From assembly GCA_964440915.1 (NCBI GenBank), contig CAYTTV010000018.1, forward strand, positions 1-64,000: a stretch of DNA of 64,000 nucleotides, given 5' to 3'. Source of the stretch: CAMPJM01 sp964440915. GTDB taxonomy: Bacteria > Bacteroidota > Bacteroidia > Cytophagales > Cyclobacteriaceae. The notes under the pieces are model-generated. The model saw nothing but the letters and a program-made list of their open reading frames with translations. It did no database searches and was not told the DNA's origin. A program made the position numbers and the translations under genes. How positions within the stretch are numbered: position 1 is the stretch's first letter; the number at the start of each line of letters is the position of its first letter. This document shows positions 26,241 through 34,339 of the stretch, piece by piece.

Positions 26241-26836
26241 GGGCAATATTTCGCCACAGCATCTGCAGCGGCAGGCACATTCAATGACTGGGCCTTTTTA
26301 AGGTCCTGACAACCAGAGTTGGTCTTTTTCTGATGTACTTTGATGGCGCCACGATACAGATAAGCTTCTCCATTTCGACTATCTATGCTGATAGCAGCAT
26401 TGTAATCTTCCATGGCCTCATTTATGTTGCCCAGTTTGTGATTGGCCCGTCCACGCAATACAAATGCTTGAGCATTGCTTCTGCCTTCTTTTATAGCGTT
26501 GTCAAAATAAAAAAGCGCGTTGTCAAAATCCCCATCATTATAATATAATTGCCCTATACTCAGATAGGCATTTTGATTCTTAGGGTCTATTTTCAACACC
26601 CGCTCATAATCTGCTTTCGCATTCTCGAGCTGCCCTAGCTCTTCATATGATCGACCGCGATTATAAATGCTCTTGACATGGCTCGGGGTCAGCGCGATAT
26701 AATCGCTATAGGCCTGGACAGCCTTTTCATATTCCCCATTTGAAAAATACATATCCCCTTCTGAATCTCCGCTATTGCCACAACTTGTTACAAAGCAAAG
26801 AAACAACAAAACAAACAAACTACTTCTTAAATACAT
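26237..26836 (-). CDS. TPR lipoprotein
   Basis: A 199-residue exported lipoprotein with a lipobox (V-T-S-C, Cys19) followed by four to five TPR units covering nearly the whole mature protein (for example AVQAYSDYIALTPSHVKSIYNRGRSYEELGQL). The closing unit has NSGCQDLKKAQSL, a Sel1/TPR-like ending common in Bacteroidota. It likely tethers a complex at the outer or inner membrane. It is convergent with, and overlaps by four bases, the cysteine-rich TPR gene. Confidence 0.83.
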   Translation of the reverse strand: MYLRSSLFVLLFLCFVTSCGNSGDSEGDMYFSNGEYEKAVQAYSDYIALTPSHVKSIYNRGRSYEELGQLENAKADYERVLKIDPKNQNAYLSIGQLYYNDGDFDNALFYFDNAIKEGRSNAQAFVLRGRANHKLGNINEAMEDYNAAISIDSRNGEAYLYRGAIKVHQKKTNSGCQDLKKAQSLNVPAAADAVAKYCP

Positions 26837-26927
26837 TCTCTATTGCGCTAAATTAATGGATTCAAAATTAATTAATAATTGCAAAGACTACAGCACAAAC
26901 ACATCATTCTTTCCGATTTATTCTTTT

Positions 26928-27161
26928 TTATACCTTTATTGATATGTTCAACTTCGCAGCAATGCCTTCTTTCAAAAACTCCTTGTGGAGGTTATCGCTT
27001 AATGCCTTTACAATTTCTTTGCATATTTCTTCTTCAACTTTTTTTTTGAGGATATCCTCTTTATAAAGCAACGAAGCAAACCATTGAGCAACGCGCCCTT
27101 TCTTCTTCTTAACAACTTCCTTTGCGTTAAGCACATCTATCTCAATCTGCACTTTAGCCAT
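26928..27161 (-). CDS. small basic hypothetical protein
   Basis: A 77-residue lysine-rich, soluble protein with an N-terminal strand-like segment (AKVQIEIDVLNAK), a helix of alternating charges, and a C-terminal beta-like segment ending LNISIKV. No family is recognised. The composition is coherent, and it sits in line with the DUF3108 gene upstream (67 bases). Probably real, function unknown. Confidence 0.55.
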   Translation of the reverse strand: MAKVQIEIDVLNAKEVVKKKKGRVAQWFASLLYKEDILKKKVEEEICKEIVKALSDNLHKEFLKEGIAAKLNISIKV

Positions 27162-27228
27162 AACATTCTATTTTGGTGTATAATTGGTGAAGGTTTTAAT
27201 AATAAACGATGGGAGGCAATAATGTTGT

Positions 27229-28023
27229 TCAATTTCTTAAACCCTTATAGGTAATCAATTCACATGAAGCTTTACCAATAACTAAGTTGGCCTCCACCTT
27301 CAATGGAACCCTATTCAAATCATCGGAAAGCCATACCGATATGGCGTTTTCACCTGCAAAAAGTTTGTTGTCAGGCATGATGGGCACTAATTTTAAGGCA
27401 TTGAACCTTCCTGCTCTCGTCTTTATGTCCTCCTTGCCCATATAGCGGATTTCAAAGTCATAGATGGTGTCCTCAAAAAATGCTTCAACAGTAATAATGT
27501 CCCCTTCCGATAACTCGTGGAAAGCAAAGGTGCGAAGATAAAAAAGGCCTCCAACGATATCTCTCACATTGTTGGGGACTTGGAAATATTCAGGTTCTTT
27601 AAAATCGCCGGTTTCATTATTGAGAACTTTCGCCTCAATCATGTCTGTATCATGATCAAACTTGAGAATTTCATTCTTGCGGTATCGTCCCTCTTCTATT
27701 TTTCGGTAACTGATGTGAGGCACAAGGGCAGCAGTATCGATATAGGCGCCCCAATTGTCATTCACTCTTGCCACCCAATCGACTGCTCCGCTCGTTTTTC
27801 CAAAAATATCTATCCGGTAGCAATTCCGTCCATTTATTTTATAATACTGATCATGCACTTTCATTTGCGCCTTTCCCACGGGAAGGGCCCCATAAGTAAG
27901 CTTATACTCCAAAAGCTCACCGGCACCAAAACTTTTATGGGGAACCGACACAAAGGTTTCCTTACCCGTGCCGGTAAAAGAAGTCAATAAAATTACTGCA
28001 ATGAAATAAGCCCAATTCTTCAT
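27229..28023 (-). CDS. DUF3108 family exported protein
   Basis: A 264-residue protein with a signal peptide (about 1-19) and the DUF3108 pattern: GELLEYKLTYGALPVGKAQM, YRIDIFGKTSGAVDWVARVNDNWGAYID and the closing VWLSDDLNRVPLKVEANLVIG. Family members are beta-rich periplasmic proteins of unknown role. A palindromic box resembling the mntR sites lies about 125 bases upstream, so metal control is possible. Confidence 0.82.
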   Translation of the reverse strand: MKNWAYFIAVILLTSFTGTGKETFVSVPHKSFGAGELLEYKLTYGALPVGKAQMKVHDQYYKINGRNCYRIDIFGKTSGAVDWVARVNDNWGAYIDTAALVPHISYRKIEEGRYRKNEILKFDHDTDMIEAKVLNNETGDFKEPEYFQVPNNVRDIVGGLFYLRTFAFHELSEGDIITVEAFFEDTIYDFEIRYMGKEDIKTRAGRFNALKLVPIMPDNKLFAGENAISVWLSDDLNRVPLKVEANLVIGKASCELITYKGLRN

Positions 28024-28147
28024 AGTTGATTTTTTCCTACTCCTCCATTTGACAAAACAAGTGCCGTATTGATCGAAACTAAAACCCTAGATAAGCAAGT
28101 TTATTATTTTCCTAATTGAAAAAAGCAACATCAAAATACATATGTAA

Positions 28148-28163
28148 GTTAGGCTTGCCTAAA
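28148..28163. promoter_or_regulatory. DtxR/MntR-type palindromic box
   Basis: GTTAGGCTTGCCTAAA contains perfect 6-bp arms (TTAGGC / GCCTAA) and matches 13 of 16 positions of the box at 30427-30442 upstream of the mntR-type gene. It also resembles the DtxR consensus core. It lies in the 211-base gap upstream of the DUF3108 gene. Confidence 0.5.
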
Positions 28164-28234
28164 AAGATCAAAACACGATTGAATGGTTTTTTGAAAAACA
28201 TGTGAAGAAAAGACAATACTAATATAATTAGCAT

Positions 28235-29050
28235 CTAAACAGCGATGTCATTTTCTCTCAGAGCATTATTCAGAGAAGTTTTCAAATCGGTACTGGCTTT
28301 TCTTTTGCCAATTATCAGCGCGCAGGGCACTTGAAACTCTCCGGCCGGAAAAGTCTTCTTATAGCTTCCAGGTATTACCACAGACCTTTCTGGCACATAT
28401 CCTCTATAAGTTACTGGCTCGCTACCTGTTACATCTATTATCTTAGAGCTGGCTGTCAAGGTTACATTCGCTGCCAGTACAGCCTCTTTGCCTATCCTCA
28501 CCCCTTCTACCAAGATACAGCGGGAGCCTATAAAGGCATTGTCTTCCACTATAACCGGGGATGCCTGTATGGGCTCCAGCACTCCCCCAATGCCCACTCC
28601 ACCACTGAGGTGCACATTTTTCCCTATTTGGGCACAACTACCCACTGTGGCCCATGTATCTACCATAGTTCCCTCATCTACATAGGCACCAATATTAACA
28701 TAAGAAGGCATTAGAATAACCCCCTTACTTAAGAAAGCACCATAGCGCGCCAAGGCATGGGGCACCACCCTAACTCCTAACTTATCAAACCCTTCCTTTA
28801 ACTTCATCTTATCATAAAACTGGAAAGGGCCGATTTCCATCAACTGCATTTTCTGCATAGGGAAATAAAGAATTACAGCCTTTTTAATCCAATCATTTAC
28901 ACGCCACCCTCCAATGCCATCAGGCTCTGCCACTCTTCTCGTTCCCTGATCCAATTCTTCTATAATGGTCTTTACAGCAATTTGAACATCTTTATCATCA
29001 CGACATGATTTATCTTCCCAAGCCTTCTCTATGATCTCCTTTAATCCCAT
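28235..29050 (-). CDS. dapD: 2,3,4,5-tetrahydropyridine-2,6-dicarboxylate N-succinyltransferase
   Basis: A 271-residue enzyme of the lysine/diaminopimelate pathway (succinylase branch). The N-terminal helical part is followed by a left-handed beta-helix of hexapeptide repeats (about 105-230) containing MVDTWATVGSCAQIGKNVHLSGGVGIGGVLEP, a signature of DapD. The C-terminal segment FQVPCALIIGKRK is also typical. It transfers succinyl from succinyl-CoA, in the cytoplasm, to supply peptidoglycan precursor and lysine. The gene is divergent from a glycosyltransferase gene with 50 bases between. Confidence 0.95.
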   Translation of the reverse strand: MGLKEIIEKAWEDKSCRDDKDVQIAVKTIIEELDQGTRRVAEPDGIGGWRVNDWIKKAVILYFPMQKMQLMEIGPFQFYDKMKLKEGFDKLGVRVVPHALARYGAFLSKGVILMPSYVNIGAYVDEGTMVDTWATVGSCAQIGKNVHLSGGVGIGGVLEPIQASPVIVEDNAFIGSRCILVEGVRIGKEAVLAANVTLTASSKIIDVTGSEPVTYRGYVPERSVVIPGSYKKTFPAGEFQVPCALIIGKRKASTDLKTSLNNALRENDIAV

Positions 29051-29088
29051 TGATTTATATCGTTTTAAATTATCTATATTTATTTGTT

Positions 29089-29096
29089 TATTTTTG
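29089..29096 (+). promoter_or_regulatory. -7 element directly before the glycosyltransferase start
   Basis: TATTTTTG matches TAnnTTTG and ends 4 bases before the ATG at 29101. With usual spacing, transcription would start at or within a base or two of the ATG, implying a leaderless mRNA. Confidence 0.4.
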
Positions 29097-29100
29097 ACGC

Positions 29101-30225
29101 ATGGCCCAAAGACAAATTGTTATTGCTTCCGTCCTAAAACCTGTACTGGACACGCGGCTGTTTGAGAAACTCGGACTTTCCTTGGCCCAAAAAAATAAAT
29201 ATGAAGTTAATATCATAGGGTTTTGGTCAAAAAAAATTCCCACGATACCTTCTGTAAGATTTCACCCGATATTTACATTCAAGAGAAACAGTCTTAAACG
29301 TCTTGCTGCATCTTGGAAATATTATAAATTACTCATTAAAGTAAAACCTGAATTAATTATAGTTAGCACCCCTGAATTACTGTTAGTTAGTGTATTGTAC
29401 AAAATATTATTTGGCACTAAATTATGCTATGACGTTCAAGAGAACTACTATAGAAATATAAGGTATACCCCGACCTACCCAAGAGCTATAAAGACTGTGC
29501 TAGCTTCGTTTGTTAAACTGCTGGAGGATGGCGCTGAAAGATGGATTGATCTATATTTATTGGCAGAAGAGTGCTATACTTACGAAAGAAACTTCCCCGA
29601 GCACAAATCTGCTGTTATATTGAATAAATTCAGGCCCCTAAAGCCTGTTAAACTCGCTAAGCCTCTAGCTGAACTGCCTCATATTCGATTTTTATACACA
29701 GGAACTATTGCTGAAAACTACGGAATTTTTAAGGCTATAGAATTAACTAAAAATATTAGTAAAATCTATCCTAATGTCTCTCTAACCATTATCGGCTACT
29801 CGGCCGATGAAGCATTGATCCATAAAGTGAGCGATTCGATCGTAAATGCCCCTTTTATATACCTAAAAACAGACAGCAAGCCAATACCGCATGAAGAAAT
29901 AGTTGCCTTCATGTCAAAAGCTGACTTCGCAATCCTACCCTATCAGCCAGATAAAAGCATTGAAAACTGTTTTCCGACAAAAATATGGGAATATATGGCC
30001 CATGGTCTGCCAATGATCATTCAAAGTCATAAAAGATGGGCGGATTACTGCCAAAAGCACGAGAGCTGCATCGCCATTAACTTTAATCAATACGATCCTC
30101 ACCAAATAATAGAAAGCATTTTAACCCAAAAATTTTACCCGTTTGGGCCTCCAAATGATGTTTTCTGGCATTCGGAAGAACTTACATTAATTAAAGCAAT
30201 AGAAAAGGTATTGACAATTAAGTAG
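29101..30225 (+). CDS. glycosyltransferase, GT4-like GT-B fold
   Basis: A 374-residue protein with two Rossmann-like halves. The C-terminal half shows IRFLYTGTIAENYGIFKAIEL, VSLTIIGYSAD and the donor-binding segment FPTKIWEYMAHGLPMI (about residues 290-305), as in GT4 retaining transferases. No signal peptide, so it acts at the cytoplasmic face. Donor and acceptor are unknown; no polysaccharide cluster surrounds it. The base composition is more AT-rich than dapD or mntR, which may hint at separate ancestry. Confidence 0.82.
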   Translation: MAQRQIVIASVLKPVLDTRLFEKLGLSLAQKNKYEVNIIGFWSKKIPTIPSVRFHPIFTFKRNSLKRLAASWKYYKLLIKVKPELIIVSTPELLLVSVLYKILFGTKLCYDVQENYYRNIRYTPTYPRAIKTVLASFVKLLEDGAERWIDLYLLAEECYTYERNFPEHKSAVILNKFRPLKPVKLAKPLAELPHIRFLYTGTIAENYGIFKAIELTKNISKIYPNVSLTIIGYSADEALIHKVSDSIVNAPFIYLKTDSKPIPHEEIVAFMSKADFAILPYQPDKSIENCFPTKIWEYMAHGLPMIIQSHKRWADYCQKHESCIAINFNQYDPHQIIESILTQKFYPFGPPNDVFWHSEELTLIKAIEKVLTIK

Positions 30226-30426
30226 CATATAATCAATACCATAGCTCAAGGTTAGTTTATCCACCAAGTTTCAATTCCTACTCCTAATACAAACTCGGGC
30301 ATAGTTTCCTGCCGGTAACCAGTAAGCCGACCAAATTATATTTGGCTCCTCCAGCGAGCACCCATCTTGCCACCCTTAACACCAAATTATATTCTGCTAC
30401 TAATAAAATTAGCTTGATTTGCTATG

Positions 30427-30442
30427 TTTAGGCATGTCTAAA
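30427..30442. promoter_or_regulatory. DtxR/MntR-type box 1
   Basis: TTTAGGCATGTCTAAA: palindromic at 14 of 16 positions. About 135 bases before the mntR-type start, upstream of the core promoter. Confidence 0.55.
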
Positions 30443-30525
30443 CATTTCTTTAGGCGATACTTTTGCCAATAATATTAGTATAATTCATGACACTTTGACA
30501 TGAGTTCTTATTGTTAAAATATATT

Positions 30526-30541
30526 TTTAGATATATCTAAA
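30526..30541. promoter_or_regulatory. DtxR/MntR-type box 2, inside the promoter
   Basis: TTTAGATATATCTAAA is a perfect 16-bp palindrome with the TTTAG/CTAAA arms of DtxR-family sites. It begins at the -33 position and ends 7 bases before the TATATTTG -7 element, so a bound repressor would block RNA polymerase. Confidence 0.65.
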
Positions 30542-30576
30542 TTATTTTTATATTTGCGTCGAAAACATAGAATACC

Positions 30577-31236
30577 ATGCACCTTAGCTTTGCGGAAGAA
30601 AATTATTTGAAGACGATCTACCACCTCTCCCATGGTGGAAAAAACGAAGTATCCACCAATGCCATTGCAGAGGCTTTAGAAACAAAGGCTGCTTCTGTAA
30701 GTGACATGATCAGGAAACTTCACAACAAGGGTGCTGTCTCCTATCAAAAGTATCAAGGGGTTAACATCTCTCCTGAAGGTGGAAGGGCTGCTCTCCAGCT
30801 CATTCGGAAGCACCGATTGTGGGAAGTGTTTTTGGTAGAAAAGCTGAAATTCAATTGGGATGAGGTACATGAGATAGCAGAACAACTGGAACATATCCGC
30901 TCGCCCCTATTGATTAAAAGGCTGGATGAGTTCCTGGGATTTCCAAAAATGGATCCACATGGAGATCCTATACCTGATGAAAATGGGGAGTTTAAAGAAA
31001 AGCCGAAGACTCCTCTCCATGAAGCCGAGATAAATCAGTCAGGCGTAATTGTCGGGGTTAAAGACACAAGTGCACCTTTCTTACAATACATCGATAAGTT
31101 GGGAGCCAACTTAGGCGCCAAACTCCGCGTCATGGACAAGGTGGAATTCGATGGGTCTATGGAGTTACTTATCGACGGGAAGAAACATGTGTTTGTTTCT
31201 AAAGAGGTCGCCAAAAACATATTGATAACAGAATGA
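30577..31236 (+). CDS. mntR: MntR-type DtxR-family metalloregulator
   Basis: A 219-residue repressor: winged helix-turn-helix (about 1-65), dimerisation/metal domain (about 66-140) and a C-terminal FeoA/SH3-like domain (about 145-219). The ligand run is H98-...-E102-Q-L-E105-H106; DtxR has a cysteine at the position of Glu102, whereas Mn-specific MntR has glutamate, so manganese sensing is favoured. His79 is also in place. It is followed by an Nramp-type Mn/Fe transporter gene, consistent with manganese control. Two boxes in its own promoter point to autoregulation. Confidence 0.87.
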   Translation: MHLSFAEENYLKTIYHLSHGGKNEVSTNAIAEALETKAASVSDMIRKLHNKGAVSYQKYQGVNISPEGGRAALQLIRKHRLWEVFLVEKLKFNWDEVHEIAEQLEHIRSPLLIKRLDEFLGFPKMDPHGDPIPDENGEFKEKPKTPLHEAEINQSGVIVGVKDTSAPFLQYIDKLGANLGAKLRVMDKVEFDGSMELLIDGKKHVFVSKEVAKNILITE

Positions 31237-31268
31237 CCGGAAAAATGGCGTTTTTGAGAAGCTTGCCA

Positions 31269-31308
31269 GAATCGTCTGTACGGAATCATGTACAGGACAA
31301 TTCTTTTT
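31269..31308 (+). terminator. probable terminator or attenuator between mntR and mntH
   Basis: An imperfect 13-bp stem (GAATCGTCTGTAC with GTACAGGACAATTC; one bulge and one mismatch) closes an 8-base loop and is followed by TTTTT. It lies 33 bases after the mntR stop and before the Nramp gene, so it may end the mntR transcript or reduce read-through. Confidence 0.6.
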
Positions 31309-31377
31309 ACGCGATTCTCAGGGGCTTCATTTTTTTGACGATATACGAGTCGATTTTACTTTAAGCAAATATAATTT

Positions 31378-33267
31378 ATGAAACATCGTTCGCCAGATGC
31401 GCAGTCATTAGCAGAAGTACACGCTTCAGTCGACACTGAATCCAAAAAGGGTTTCTGGAGAAAGTTATTTGCTTTTTTAGGTCCTGCTTATTTGGTAAGT
31501 GTAGGGTATATGGATCCCGGCAACTGGGCTACCGATATTGCAGGAGGTAGCCAGTTTGGTTATAAGCTTTTATGGGTCTTGGTCATGTCCAATCTAATGG
31601 CTTTGCTTTTACAGAGTTTATGTGCTCGATTGGGCATAGTGCGGAACCGAGATTTGGCACAAGCTTCAAGAGAATATTACCATCCTTTCGTAAACATACC
31701 CTTATATATATTGGCTGAGATTGCCATTGTTGCGTGCGACCTTGCCGAAGTTTTGGGAATGGCCATAGGCTTGTATTTACTATTCGACATTCCACTTATT
31801 TGGGGCGTTTGTCTCACCGCTTTGGATACATTCCTTTTGTTGTTTCTGCTACACAAAGGGATCAGAAAAATGGAGGCTTTTATCTTAGCCTTAATCGCCA
31901 TCATTGGAGGCGCATTTTTCATCCAAATGATATTGGCCAAACCTGATATGGGTTCCCTTGCTCAAGGTTTTATCCCTGACATCCCCAATAGTCAGGCTTT
32001 GTATATTGCTATAGGAATTATAGGGGCGACCGTAATGCCGCATAATTTGTACTTACATTCATCACTTGTGCAGACCAGAAAGATCGACAGAAGTGACAAG
32101 GGCATTTTCAGGGCCATAAGATATAATATTGTAGATTCTGCCATAGCCTTGAACCTCGCTTTCTTTGTGAATGCTGCAATATTGATTTTGGCGGCTGCTA
32201 CTTTCTTCGAGAACAATATGTTTGATGTAGCCGACATTGAAGATGCTCATAGGCTTCTGGAAGGACTGTTGGGCAGCAAATGGGCGCCAATATTATTTGC
32301 TGTAGCCCTAATTGCCGCTGGGCAAAGCTCGACCATAACCGGAACTTTGGCAGGCCAAATCGTGATGGAGGGCTATCTGAACCTCCGTATCCAACCTTGG
32401 ATAAGAAGAATTATTACCAGATTACTGGCCATACTTCCTGCTGTATTTGTTATTTTATATTTTGGAGAAGATAAAGTAGGAGAACTGTTGATTCTAAGCC
32501 AAGTGGTACTAAGTCTACAGTTAGGTTTTGCCATTATTCCACTCATCCACTTTGTGAGTGACAAAAAGCTGATGGGCATTTTTGTGATAGGAAAATGGGC
32601 AAAAACGGGCGCCTGGCTAACGGCCATTATTGTCGTAGTCCTCAATGTAAAATTAGTAATTGATGAGATCGCTTTATGGGCTTCTACTTCCGAACAAACC
32701 TGGCACATTACCTTCATAGTGACACCACTTGCATTAGCGATTGGCGCATTGCTAGTTTACATAACTTTTCAGCCACTTTTAGCCACATTCTTAGCCAAAA
32801 AAATCAATAGTTTCCACGGAGAGATGAAAACCCTGTCTTTTGTCGACAAACCAGTGTACAGGAAAATTGCTGTCTCTTTGGACTTTTCCGATATAGATGA
32901 AGCGGTGATTAACAACGCCCTGGCGCTTGGAAACAAGGAAGCGGAATATTTAATTGTGCATGTTGTAGAAACAGCGGGAGCTCATTTTATGGGAAATGAA
33001 ATAAAAGATCAGGAAACAAAAGCTGATAAAAAAATCTTGGCAGATATAGCACATCAACTAGAAGCAAGAGGATATAAAGTAAAGACAGCCTTGGGATATG
33101 GAAGCCCCAAAAAGGCCATACCACTTCATGTGAATGAATATGGGGCAGATATTTTAGTTATGGGCTCCCACGGCCACCAGTTATTAAAAGATATGATACT
33201 AGGAACTACCATTAATGCCGTAAGACATAATGTAGATATTCCAGTTTTAATTATTAGGGAAAAATAA
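31378..33267 (+). CDS. mntH: Nramp-family Mn/Fe transporter fused to a UspA domain
   Basis: A 629-residue fusion. Residues about 25-480 form the Nramp transporter (about eleven membrane segments) with metal-site motifs D46-P-G-N49 and ATVMPHNLYLHSSL. Residues about 495-629 are a universal stress protein domain with the ATP-binding pattern GSHG-x9-GT (MGSHGHQLLKDMILGTT). Nramp proteins import Mn2+ or Fe2+ with protons; the cytoplasmic Usp domain may sense nucleotide and adjust transport. It follows the mntR-type gene by 141 bases on the same strand. No box is seen in this gap, so control may come from read-through or a site elsewhere. Confidence 0.9.
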   Translation: MKHRSPDAQSLAEVHASVDTESKKGFWRKLFAFLGPAYLVSVGYMDPGNWATDIAGGSQFGYKLLWVLVMSNLMALLLQSLCARLGIVRNRDLAQASREYYHPFVNIPLYILAEIAIVACDLAEVLGMAIGLYLLFDIPLIWGVCLTALDTFLLLFLLHKGIRKMEAFILALIAIIGGAFFIQMILAKPDMGSLAQGFIPDIPNSQALYIAIGIIGATVMPHNLYLHSSLVQTRKIDRSDKGIFRAIRYNIVDSAIALNLAFFVNAAILILAAATFFENNMFDVADIEDAHRLLEGLLGSKWAPILFAVALIAAGQSSTITGTLAGQIVMEGYLNLRIQPWIRRIITRLLAILPAVFVILYFGEDKVGELLILSQVVLSLQLGFAIIPLIHFVSDKKLMGIFVIGKWAKTGAWLTAIIVVVLNVKLVIDEIALWASTSEQTWHITFIVTPLALAIGALLVYITFQPLLATFLAKKINSFHGEMKTLSFVDKPVYRKIAVSLDFSDIDEAVINNALALGNKEAEYLIVHVVETAGAHFMGNEIKDQETKADKKILADIAHQLEARGYKVKTALGYGSPKKAIPLHVNEYGADILVMGSHGHQLLKDMILGTTINAVRHNVDIPVLIIREK

Positions 33268-33413
33268 GCAATATTCATTATAGCCCCATAGCTTCAAGGT
33301 TGTTTCTGCCCATCATTATGATGTATAAACAGGCAAGTTTTAGAAAAACTTACATCTTATGCACATTAGAACTATTTTGCATTATTTTTACGTTTACTGT
33401 ATAAAAAACTTTT

Positions 33414-33896
33414 ATGAAGTACTTGCACGGTTTAACCCCTTTGTTAATTCTGATTTTCTTAAGCTTGACAGGATTTGTTAATGATAAGAACAAATCGGAC
33501 AAAAAAGACCAGGAAAGCAAAAAGATCAATTGGGTTTCTATAGAAGAGGCCGAAAAGCTTACTTTGGAGGTTCCAAAAAAGATTTTTGTTGATGTGTACA
33601 CCGACTGGTGTGGATGGTGCAAACGGATGAATACCACTACTTATACCGACGAGGCTGTTATTGATTATGTAAACGAACACTTCTATGCTGTAAAGCTCAA
33701 TGCCGAAAGCAAAGAAAATATTTCCCTAAAGGGAATGAATACAAATGGGATAGAACTTGCCCGTTCCTTTAGAGTTTCTGCATATCCAACAATTGTATTT
33801 ATCGACGAAACTTTCGAGCGTGTGACGCCATTGCCAGGATACCGAAAGGCGGCAGAGTTACGTGATATTCTGAAGCAATTTAACGAAGGAGAATAG
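33414..33896 (+). CDS. exported thioredoxin-like protein
   Basis: A 160-residue protein with a signal peptide (about 1-21), a lysine-rich linker and a thioredoxin fold carrying C66-G-W-C69 in YTDWCGWCKRM and the cis-Pro loop SAYPTIVFID. The sequence is closest to the Thioredoxin_7/DUF255-like group. It should act as a periplasmic disulfide reductase or chaperone-like thiol protein. Monocistronic by position. Confidence 0.85.
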   Translation: MKYLHGLTPLLILIFLSLTGFVNDKNKSDKKDQESKKINWVSIEEAEKLTLEVPKKIFVDVYTDWCGWCKRMNTTTYTDEAVIDYVNEHFYAVKLNAESKENISLKGMNTNGIELARSFRVSAYPTIVFIDETFERVTPLPGYRKAAELRDILKQFNEGE

Positions 33897-34339
33897 ATGT
33901 GATCCATTGATTGTCAGGCAAATTGACGTGACAATTAACAGATAATATCCTATGCCGAAAAGGTCTGCAAAACAGGAATTTATTATCCTTCTAGTCTTAT
34001 CTTTATTTTAGATTCTCAATCAACAACTTCTCTCATGATGAATGCTCCATTGGCATCATACCTGATTCTTGAATGCTTCATCTTTCTGATATTTCCAAAT
34101 AAAATCCAATCCTTAAGACTTACTCAGCATTGATACTTTAGGATAAGTTCCAAGCAACATTTAAAAATTGATGGGTTATTGGGCCATTATCTTCTGCCTC
34201 ATTTAAAATCTCCTGCTAGTACACAACACGATCAATTTCCCTTAAAAAGTCCAAAAATTACACTTATTATTTTTTAGGATTTATCTTTTTCATAAATTAC
34301 AACGATATCTGTATTCCAGCATTTAAACTTAGGCACGAA
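33897..34339. other. gap with a hairpin and a possible relic
   Basis: A 443-base gene-free stretch. ATTGTCA (33910-33916) and TGACAAT (33929-33935) form a hairpin soon after the thioredoxin-like gene, without a T-run. The middle holds a possible decayed minus-strand gene (separate entry). The last 80 bases before the acylase gene are AT-rich and should include its promoter. Confidence 0.4.
34016..34258 (-). pseudogene. possible frameshifted relic gene
   Basis: On the minus strand, protein-like segments succeed one another in different frames: a segment reading DFLREIDRVVY and QEILNEAEDNGPITHQFLN separated by one stop, then GTYPKVSMLSKS and GLDFIWKYQKDEAFKN in a second frame, then IRYDANGAFIMREVVD before a stop at 34016-34018 in a third. 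Order and composition suggest an eroded gene, but the family is not recognised and chance is possible. Confidence 0.22.

Larger units (their letters stand above)
30226..30576. promoter_or_regulatory. regulated promoter region of the mntR-type gene
   Basis: This 351-base gap holds two 16-bp palindromic boxes at 30427-30442 and 30526-30541, a lone half site TTTAGGC at 30449-30455, and a promoter: -7 TATATTTG at 30549-30556 with a -33-like TTTA exactly 19 bases before it (30526-30529). The second box therefore covers the -33/-7 spacer. The stretch 30226-30420 shows nothing recognisable. Confidence 0.6.
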
